Below are positions 57,939 through 64,000 of a DNA stretch of 64,000 nucleotides, in pieces; position 1 is the stretch's first letter; the number at the start of each line of letters is the position of its first letter. The stretch comes from JBHENC01 sp046262295 (GTDB lineage: Bacteria > Acidobacteriota > Blastocatellia > Pyrinomonadales > Pyrinomonadaceae): the NCBI GenBank assembly GCA_046262295.1, contig JBHENC010000002.1, positions 450,571-514,570 on the forward strand. The letters run 5' to 3'. The notes below the pieces were generated by a model. That model was not told where the DNA came from and did not search any database. It was given only the letters and a program-made list of their open reading frames with translations. The position numbers and the translations under genes were made by a program.

Positions 57939-59009
57939 ATGATTGATCTACGCAGCGACACAGTGACGAAACCGAGCGCACGGATGCGGCGCGCGATGGC
58001 GGATGCCGAAGTGGGCGATGACGTGTATCTGGAAGACCCGACGGTTAATCGTCTTCAGGAACGCGCCGCCGAGATTTTCGAGAAGGAAGCGGCGCTCTTT
58101 GTGCCGACCGGGTCAATGGGCAATTTGATCGCCGTGAAATTACACACGCGACCCGGTGCGGAAGTGGTCATAGAAGAACGCGGGCATATTTATAATTACG
58201 AGATGGCCGGAATGTCTGCGATTGCCGGAACACTCGCGCGGCCCGTCAGAAGCGCGGACGGCACGGGCATTCTCACGTGGCCGGAAATCGAAACGGCGAT
58301 TCACACAGGCGGCGCTTATTATGTTGCGCCGACCGGCCTCATCGCGCTTGAAAACTCGCACAATCTGGCGGGCGGAACAGTTCTTTCGCGGGCGCGTTGT
58401 GAAGAGGTTTGCGAGCGCGCTCATGCCTTGAAGCTGCCTGTGCATCTGGACGGTGCGCGAATCTTCAATGCGAGTGTCGCGCTTGGTGAACCGGTCGCCG
58501 CGCTCGTGCGTTTCGTTGATTCCGTGCAGTTCTGTTTGTCTAAAGGCTTGGGTGCGCCTGTCGGTTCGATGCTGCTGGGAACGCGCGCGTTTATAGACGA
58601 AGCGCGCATCTGGCGAAAACTTCTCGGCGGCGGAATGCGGCAGGTTGGCGTGCTCGCCGCCGCCGGACTCGTCGCGCTCGAAGATTCGCCGCCAAGACTT
58701 CATGAAGACCATGCGAACGCGCGGGTGCTGGCGAACGGCTTGGCGGAGATTGCGGGTATCTGCATTGACCCGGAAAAAATCGTGACCAACATCGTCATCT
58801 TCGACGTTAAAGAAACGGGCATGGCGGCGGAAGATATTTGCGCGCAGTTGAAGACGCGCGGCGTGCTCGCTTCCGGCTTCGGTTCATCCATACGCATGGT
58901 CACGCACTGCGATGTTTCGCGCGACGGTATTGACGCGGCCTTATGCGAAATTCGCGGTGTGATCGGTGGCAAACGCGCCGCATCGAGCGTTGCCGCTTCA
59001 ACGCCATAA
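57939..59009 (+). CDS. ltaE: L-threonine aldolase (low-specificity, PLP)
   Basis: 356 residues, fold type I PLP enzyme. IDLRSDTVTKPSARMRRAMADAEVGDDVY N-terminal signature, PTGSMGNLIAV, ENSHNLAGG, HLDGARIFNA and the PLP lysine in FCLSKGLGAPVGS (Lys202). It cleaves L-threonine or L-allo-threonine to glycine and acetaldehyde. Starts 37 bases after the hemW stop, separated by a TTTTCAGT-type repeat arm. Confidence 0.93.
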   Translation: MIDLRSDTVTKPSARMRRAMADAEVGDDVYLEDPTVNRLQERAAEIFEKEAALFVPTGSMGNLIAVKLHTRPGAEVVIEERGHIYNYEMAGMSAIAGTLARPVRSADGTGILTWPEIETAIHTGGAYYVAPTGLIALENSHNLAGGTVLSRARCEEVCERAHALKLPVHLDGARIFNASVALGEPVAALVRFVDSVQFCLSKGLGAPVGSMLLGTRAFIDEARIWRKLLGGGMRQVGVLAAAGLVALEDSPPRLHEDHANARVLANGLAEIAGICIDPEKIVTNIVIFDVKETGMAAEDICAQLKTRGVLASGFGSSIRMVTHCDVSRDGIDAALCEIRGVIGGKRAASSVAASTP

Positions 59010-59057
59010 CCGGCGTTGCGCAAATAAATACTAGATGGTTAGGAGCGTCGCTACGCT

Positions 59058-59735
59058 TTGACACGACGATTAATTATCGCTATTGATGGCCCTTCGGGGG
59101 CGGGCAAATCTACGCTCGGGCGCATGGTCGCGCGCGAGTTGCGCCTTCTTTATATTGACACCGGCGCGATGTACCGCGCTGCCGCGCTTGCCGTCACGGA
59201 GTCCGGCGTCAGCACAACCGACGATGCGAAGGTCGCGGCTATCGTCAAGCGCGCGCAAGTTGACTTGGCGGGCGATCCTGATTCTCTGCGCGTGACTTTG
59301 AACGGGCGCGATGTCTCCGACGAGATTCGCACTGAGGCCGTCAGCCACATGGCTTCTGTTGTGTCCGTGATTCCCGAAGTCAGGCGCACGCTCGTCGAAC
59401 GCCAGCGCGAGATGGGACGCTCAAACGAAGACGGTGTCGTGCTGGACGGGCGCGACATCGGCACGGTGGTTTTCCCGGATGCGGACGTGAAATTCTTTCT
59501 GACCGCCGCGCCCGAAGAACGCGCGCATAGAAGATACGAAGAAGAGCGCAGGCACGAGCGCGATATCTCTTTTGAAGAGACGCTCGCCGACATTAATAAG
59601 CGCGACCAACGCGATTCGACGCGCGCCGATTCGCCGCTCACAATCGCCGAAGACGCCATCGTGCTCGATTCTTCCGAACTCTCCATCGAGGAAGTTTTCG
59701 GGCGCATGATGAGCGCCATCCGCGAGCGAGCTTAA
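59058..59735 (+). CDS. cmk: Cytidylate kinase
   Basis: 225 residues. TTG start, preceded by AGGAG at about 12 bases. Walker A IDGPSGAGKST, CMP-binding region (YIDTGAMYRAAAL), RDIGTVVFPDADVKFFLTAAPEERAHRRYEE and a LID (RDQRDSTRADSPL). It phosphorylates CMP and dCMP. First gene of a cmk - small membrane protein - ribE unit. Confidence 0.92.
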   Translation: MTRRLIIAIDGPSGAGKSTLGRMVARELRLLYIDTGAMYRAAALAVTESGVSTTDDAKVAAIVKRAQVDLAGDPDSLRVTLNGRDVSDEIRTEAVSHMASVVSVIPEVRRTLVERQREMGRSNEDGVVLDGRDIGTVVFPDADVKFFLTAAPEERAHRRYEEERRHERDISFEETLADINKRDQRDSTRADSPLTIAEDAIVLDSSELSIEEVFGRMMSAIRERA

Positions 59736-59761
59736 CGAAACGCTCCCAACGAAAGGCGGCC

Positions 59762-59878
59762 ATGAAATTTTATACATCATGGTTTAAGGCAGAAGCCGTC
59801 TGGCTCGTAATCTTAAACGGCGGGTTTGCGCTCATCGGAATAATCGTTTACCTCGTTATCTGGCTTTTCAGGCAATAG
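59762..59878 (+). CDS. 38-residue single-pass membrane microprotein
   Basis: 38 residues: MKFYTSWFKAEAV, then one transmembrane helix (WLVILNGGFALIGIIVYLVIWLF) and RQ. A strong AAAGG lies just before the ATG, and ribE begins four bases after the stop, so it is probably translated in the cmk-ribE operon. No family recognised. It could be a small membrane partner of neighbouring enzymes or an unrelated envelope protein. Not seen by usual gene finders owing to size. Confidence 0.7.
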   Translation: MKFYTSWFKAEAVWLVILNGGFALIGIIVYLVIWLFRQ

Positions 59879-59882
59879 CTTT

Positions 59883-60539
59883 ATGTTCACCGGAATCATC
59901 GAAGAACTCGGGCGCATACGCTCTATTGAGAAACGCGGTGAGGGCGCGCGGCTCGTCGTCGAAGCTCATGTAGTGACGAACGAAACGGCGGAAGGCGATT
60001 CCATCGCGGTCAATGGCGTATGCTTGACGGCGGTTGACGTGCGCGCGGATTCATTTAGCGCCGACGGCTCGCGCGAAACTTTGCAACGCTCCACGCTCGG
60101 GCACTTGCGCGCCGGATCATTCGTTAATCTGGAGCGCGCCGTCACGCCCGCGACACGTCTCGGCGGCCACATCGTGCAGGGACACGTTGACGCGCGCGGG
60201 GAATTTTTGAGCGCCGAAGAACACGGCGGCTCATGGACAATTCGCATCGGCTTCCCGCCTGAGATGGCGCGCTATCTCGTCTTCAAAGGTTCCGTCACCG
60301 TCGAAGGCATCAGCTTAACCGTCGCCGCGCTCGCCGCAGATTATTTCGAGATTGCCGTGATCCCGAAAACATGGACGCTCACTAATCTCTCGCACCTGCG
60401 CCCGCATGACGCCGTCAACCTCGAAGCCGACATCATCGCCAAATACGTCGAACGCATCCTAACCGTCGGCGCACAGCAAAGCCGCGAAGGTTCGTCCACT
60501 CTATCAATAGAAAAGCTGACTGATCTCGGCTATACCTAA
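59883..60539 (+). CDS. ribE: Riboflavin synthase alpha subunit
   Basis: 218 residues, two lumazine-binding beta-barrel repeats. First repeat: MFTGIIEELGRI, NGVCLTAVDV; second repeat: GGHIVQGHVDARGE, VEGISLTVAA. The trimeric enzyme makes riboflavin from two 6,7-dimethyl-8-ribityllumazine molecules. It starts four bases after the small membrane gene. RibBA-like gene follows 115 bases downstream. Confidence 0.94.
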   Translation: MFTGIIEELGRIRSIEKRGEGARLVVEAHVVTNETAEGDSIAVNGVCLTAVDVRADSFSADGSRETLQRSTLGHLRAGSFVNLERAVTPATRLGGHIVQGHVDARGEFLSAEEHGGSWTIRIGFPPEMARYLVFKGSVTVEGISLTVAALAADYFEIAVIPKTWTLTNLSHLRPHDAVNLEADIIAKYVERILTVGAQQSREGSSTLSIEKLTDLGYT

Positions 60540-60653
60540 AGAACCGGGAAAGCTCTGCACGCCGCATCGCCGTAAGTCGCCAAACGCGCGGCTTTCAGGT
60601 AAGATAGGGAGTGTTGAAGACTCTTTCCGTGCGAGCTTTTTGCGTAACTAGAA

Positions 60654-61814
60654 ATGCCTTTTGCTGCGATTGAAGACGCCGCCGCCGATTTGCGCGATGG
60701 GCGCATGATTATCATCGTTGACGACGAAGACCGCGAGAACGAGGGCGACCTTGTCTGCGCGGCGGAAAAAATCACACCCGAAATAATCAATTTCATGGCG
60801 ACGCACGCGCGCGGCCTGATCTGTTTACCTTTAACCGAAGAACGCTGCGACGAGCTTCATCTGACAATGCAGGTGGCCGACAATACCTCTTTTCTCGGCA
60901 CGGCTTTTACCGTCTCCATCGAAGCGCGCAAAGGCGTCACGACCGGCATCTCCGCCGCCGACCGCGCGACGACAATACTGACGGCGGTTGATCCATACAC
61001 GCGCCCGTCAGACCTCGCGCGTCCCGGCCACATTTTCCCCCTTCGCGCAAGAAAAGGCGGCGTCCTCGTGCGTCCCGGACAAACCGAAGCGAGCATTGAC
61101 ATGGCGCGCATCGCAGAGCTACGACCGGCGGGCGTGATCTGCGAAATCATGAACCCGGATGGAACGATGGCGCGCTTGCCGGAATTGAAAGAGTTCGCCC
61201 GCGCGCATGATCTGAAGATTATTTCCGTCGCCGATCTAGTGCGCTATCGCATACGCAAGGAAGTGTTGGTGCGGCGGGCGGCGGAAACGGATTTGCCGAC
61301 CGTCTACGGGCGTTTCCGCGCCGTCGCTTTTGAGAACGTCGTCAACAACGAAGTGCATCTGGCGATGGTGATGGGCGAGGTGCGCACAAGCGATCCGGTG
61401 CTGGTGCGCGTGCACACGGAGAACGTGACGGGCGACGTGTTCGGTTCAATCGTTGACGACACGAATTATCAGCTTCACACCTCGCTCGAAAAAATCGCGG
61501 CGGCAGGGCGCGGCGTCGTGCTTTATTTGAGACAGCGCGAGCACGGGCTTGACTTGATTCATCAGCTACGCACTTACGAGTTGATGCAAAAGCGAAATTT
61601 GAGTTTGCCGGACGCGAGCCTTGAGACGGGTTACGGCGCGGATCGTGATTACGGCGTCGGCGCGCAGATTCTGCATGAGCTTGGTTTGCGCCGTATTATG
61701 CTTCTGACGAATCATCCGCCGAAGGTGGCCGCGCTCGAAGGCTTCGAGCTGGAAGTGGCAGGCCACGTGCCGCTCGGCGCGCCCGCCGCCCAAGAGACAA
61801 GCCATACATCGTAA
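60654..61814 (+). CDS. ribBA: RibBA-like protein: DHBP synthase domain with altered metal site and degenerate GTP cyclohydrolase II domain
   Basis: 386 residues. N-terminal DHBP synthase domain (about 1-200) has the DDEDRENEGD motif (metal Glu28) and RPGHIFPL, but the second metal ligand, His153 of Escherichia RibB (usual RGGHTEA/AGHTEA), is Gln143 here (RPGQTEA). C-terminal GTP cyclohydrolase II-like domain (about 212-380) lacks all three zinc cysteines: positions equal to Cys54, Cys65 and Cys67 are Asn257, Asp268 and Thr270, and the RQEGRG segment reads RQREHG. Hybrid proteins with an inactive second domain (RibBX-like variants) are known. So GTP cyclohydrolase II activity should be absent here; DHBP synthase activity is questionable. 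The cell would need a RibA elsewhere. Confidence 0.88.
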   Translation: MPFAAIEDAAADLRDGRMIIIVDDEDRENEGDLVCAAEKITPEIINFMATHARGLICLPLTEERCDELHLTMQVADNTSFLGTAFTVSIEARKGVTTGISAADRATTILTAVDPYTRPSDLARPGHIFPLRARKGGVLVRPGQTEASIDMARIAELRPAGVICEIMNPDGTMARLPELKEFARAHDLKIISVADLVRYRIRKEVLVRRAAETDLPTVYGRFRAVAFENVVNNEVHLAMVMGEVRTSDPVLVRVHTENVTGDVFGSIVDDTNYQLHTSLEKIAAAGRGVVLYLRQREHGLDLIHQLRTYELMQKRNLSLPDASLETGYGADRDYGVGAQILHELGLRRIMLLTNHPPKVAALEGFELEVAGHVPLGAPAAQETSHTS

Positions 61815-62039
61815 ACTTAAAGTTGGTGTTGTCGGGGCGCGGTTGCCTCGCAGTTGAAAGATTCACGCACGGCGATTTATTACAACGTTTGCAGAAGTTC
61901 GATCATCAAGTGTAACGACATGAGCGCGGCGCAAAGGCCGTTTGCACGAAGCATCCATTGAAGCTTTCGTTTCTCCCCACACAAGTTTAATTTCACAGCG
62001 AGCCGCGCGGTCTGGAAAAAAGGCCGCACGGAAATTCTT

Positions 62040-64000
62040 ATGCCCGTTGACGACCGAGACGAAAATCCGAAAAACGCGGGCGCATCGCCGGAAGATCGAG
62101 GGGGTGCGAAGGCGGACGTTCCCGCCGCGTTGCAATCGAAAACGGACGCGCCTTTGCCGCCCGTCGCCGAACGCATTGCAGAGCGCGACGCCGACCGCCC
62201 CGAACCGCAAACGCCGCAAGGCCAGCGGCGGCGTTACCTCACGCGCCGCAATGCTTTCTTCGCCACGCTCGCCGTCGCCGTTATCCTCGTCGCGCTCGTC
62301 ATCGCAGGTCTCATCGTTTATCGTCTCGGCTACGTTGATCGCTACATCGCCAATCAAATCGTTTCCACGCTCGCCGAATACGGCATCCGCGCCGACATCA
62401 AAGAATTCCACACGGCGATTTCGCCGCGCACCGTCTTGATGAGCAACATTGATCTCTACGACGCGAAGACGAACCAAAAGCTAGGCCATGCCAATCGCCT
62501 CTTTGCCACCGTTCGCATCGAAGACCTCTACGCGCTCAATCTGCGCCGCAACATCAATCTTGAAGCTTTAGACATAGACGGCCTCGAAGCGTGGGTCACG
62601 TTCGACGAGCAGGGACGGTCGAACTTCGCTAACCTGCGTCTTCCGCCGCCCGCTCCGAACCAGCGCATTCTGTTTTCGTATTCGACGGCGCGCGTCTCGC
62701 TCAAAAACGCCCTCATTCATTACGGCGACGAACAGCACGATCTTTCCGGCACGGCGCGCAACATACGCGCGACAATTCAGCCGGACGATCCGAACGCGCC
62801 CGCCGCGAGCTGGATGAATAAAGTTGATCTTGCGCTCTCGGATTCCACTTTTGTTTACGACGGGCGTCCCGTTGACCGCATAGACATCGAAGCGCACGGG
62901 CGCGTCAATCAAACGCGCGCCGAGATACAGGATTTAACGCTGCGCTCGCCCGTCGCCGAAGCGCATTTACAGGGCACTATGGACGATTGGCGCGCGCTTC
63001 GTTATCAAATGAACGTCACTTCGACGGTTGATCTCACGCAGGCGTCGGACGTTTTGCAAACCGGCGCAACCCTGCGCGGCGCGGGCAACTTCGTCGGCAC
63101 GGTGACGGGCGAAGGCACGCGCTATCAAGTCAACGGCCAGATTAAATCCGACGCGCTCGCGGCTGACAATATACGCCTCAAGGCTTTGAACTTAAACGCC
63201 GCAGCTTCGGGCGACGGGGCGAGTTATCAAATCAACGGGCGCGCCGTCGCGGAGCTTTTGACGGCGGGCGATTTTCAGTTGAACGCGCTGCAACTCGCGG
63301 GCAACGTGATGGGCACGGGCACGGACTTTCGCTGGATCGGCGATCTGCGTGCGGCGGCAGCACGTGGCCCCGGCGCGACGACCATCGCCGGACTCATCCT
63401 GCGCGACGTGACGGCCGAAGTGCGCGACAAAACCATCACGGCGAACGCGAGCCGCGCTTCCGTTGACAGGCTTTTAGTGGCGGGCGCAAGTGTTGGCGGC
63501 GCAAGCGTGTCAGGCGTGCGCGTGCGTTCAGAGAACGGCACGTTCACTGCTTCCGCATCAAACGCACAGGCGGGCGCGTTGACGGCTTCGGGCGCGCGCG
63601 TGAACGGCGCATCCGTCAGCGGGGTCAATGTCACGAACCGTGACGGCGCGACGACGTTAACGGCAAAAGGCGCGCGGCTCGGCGCAATCAACGCACGTGG
63701 GGCGCGTGTGAAGGACACGACGGTTGGAAATCTCAGCGTCGTTGACCGAAACGGTTTGACGAGCGTTGTCGCCAACGATGTGCGCGTCGGCGGTGCGGAT
63801 GCTTTCGGCGCAGTTGTCGGTAATATCAACATCGCGGGCGTGCGTTTGGCTGTTCACGATAACGGGCGCATCGAAGGTTCTTCAAGCGATGTGAACGCGG
63901 GAACTGTGGCTTACAATTCGGGCGCGAACAGCAATCTTAACGGGCGCGTCGAAAACGTCCGGCTGGCGCGCCCTGTCTTCATCGTCGAACCTTCTGGACG
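62040..64000 (+). CDS. AsmA/TamB-like large envelope protein (3' partial)
   Basis: At least 653 residues, open to the right edge of the window; the ATG at 62040 has GGAAA upstream. N-terminal Pro/Asp-rich cytoplasmic segment (about 1-75), one transmembrane helix (FFATLAVAVILVALVIAGLIVYRL), then AsmA-like start (YRLGYVDRYIANQIVSTLAEYGIRADIKEF), DUF748-type beta-helical strands with repeated INL, LALSDSTFVYDGRP-type turns. After about residue 470 a degenerate Gly/Ala/Val repeat (VGGASVSGVRVRSENGTFTASASNAQAG, then GASVSGVNVTNRDGATTLTAKGARLG) forms a right-handed beta-helix-like run. AsmA/TamB-like proteins move phospholipids or outer-membrane proteins. No stop before 64000. Confidence 0.7.
   Translation, partial: MPVDDRDENPKNAGASPEDRGGAKADVPAALQSKTDAPLPPVAERIAERDADRPEPQTPQGQRRRYLTRRNAFFATLAVAVILVALVIAGLIVYRLGYVDRYIANQIVSTLAEYGIRADIKEFHTAISPRTVLMSNIDLYDAKTNQKLGHANRLFATVRIEDLYALNLRRNINLEALDIDGLEAWVTFDEQGRSNFANLRLPPPAPNQRILFSYSTARVSLKNALIHYGDEQHDLSGTARNIRATIQPDDPNAPAASWMNKVDLALSDSTFVYDGRPVDRIDIEAHGRVNQTRAEIQDLTLRSPVAEAHLQGTMDDWRALRYQMNVTSTVDLTQASDVLQTGATLRGAGNFVGTVTGEGTRYQVNGQIKSDALAADNIRLKALNLNAAASGDGASYQINGRAVAELLTAGDFQLNALQLAGNVMGTGTDFRWIGDLRAAAARGPGATTIAGLILRDVTAEVRDKTITANASRASVDRLLVAGASVGGASVSGVRVRSENGTFTASASNAQAGALTASGARVNGASVSGVNVTNRDGATTLTAKGARLGAINARGARVKDTTVGNLSVVDRNGLTSVVANDVRVGGADAFGAVVGNINIAGVRLAVHDNGRIEGSSSDVNAGTVAYNSGANSNLNGRVENVRLARPVFIVEPSG

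Noticed and set aside
61863..62477. Long minus-strand frame opposite the AsmA/TamB-like gene
   Set aside because: A shadow of the GC-rich plus-strand frame, which has a transmembrane helix and family-like sequence.
1..64000. tRNA, rRNA or CRISPR loci
   Set aside because: No cloverleaf, rRNA-like or regularly spaced repeat sequence was recognised; the repeated-word families lack unique spacers of equal size.

Overview
The window looks like a chromosomal stretch of a fairly high-GC, diderm, type IV-piliated bacterium, most likely an acidobacterium (Blastocatellia-like). The best pointer is the secreted VWFA protein at 35.65-36.68 kb, which matches the 'VWFA-related Acidobacterial domain' family. 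Lol/TamB-type envelope genes, PilN/PilO/PilT, S9 and M19 secreted peptidases and abundant GTG/TTG starts fit that view. This placement is inference from gene content. I saw no rRNA, tRNA, CRISPR array, transposase or prophage block.

Layout. 0-3.1 kb: a type IV pilus operon (pilN, pilO, a PilP-like protein with an IPT/TIG domain, a prepilin). 3.3-3.7 kb: a self-contained transcription unit for a 53-residue Lys/Ser/Gly repeat protein. 3.8-9.5 kb: cupin, trmL (cut by a 7-N assembly gap), typA, a small acidic protein, an S9 peptidase; then thiE, pilT and a zinc-ribbon/pseudo-receiver protein. 12.5-17.6 kb (minus): a Sak4-like ATPase, Ppx/GppA, an SGNH hydrolase and two tandem thymidylate-kinase-like proteins. 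17.7-21.1 kb: CBS protein, sixA, then an accessory patch with a MazF module, a VapBC module and an AT-rich orphan nucleotide cyclase. 21.2-29.9 kb: PPK2, a PLP enzyme, CDF exporter, larA, a metallothionein, glcD, an HD hydrolase. 30.1-34.4 kb: a lipoprotein, ABC permease and ATPase, and a LolA-like protein, resembling a diverged Lol route. 34.5-42.9 kb: radical SAM, VWFA, TPR protein, pyk, GH15, TlpA, yacG, Crp/Fnr. 43-49 kb: REC-GGDEF, GT2, a broken amidohydrolase, an M50 protease with a microprotein, HU/IHF. 49-56.6 kb: lepB, YIP1-TPR protein, carA, AI-2E exporter, two PilZ proteins, M19 dipeptidase. 56.7-64 kb: hemW, ltaE, cmk, a 38-residue membrane protein, ribE, a RibBA-like protein with altered active sites, and the start of a TamB/AsmA-like protein.

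Genes that appear to work together: pilus machinery (PilN/O/P, PilT, zinc-ribbon protein) with c-di-GMP parts (GGDEF, PilZ); polyphosphate turnover (Ppx, PPK2); metal handling (CDF exporter, metallothionein); envelope lipid/lipoprotein traffic (30-34 kb); riboflavin synthesis.

Most notable: (1) two accessory cassettes, each flanked by a diverged direct repeat of the 3' end of the neighbouring core gene (sixA and pyk); (2) a RibBA-like protein lacking the three GTP-cyclohydrolase II zinc cysteines and with Gln for a DHBP-synthase metal-binding His; (3) the Lys/Ser/Gly repeat protein; (4) an orphan class III cyclase among toxin-antitoxin genes; (5) several real microgenes below 60 codons; (6) families of intergenic inverted repeats built from short degenerate words.
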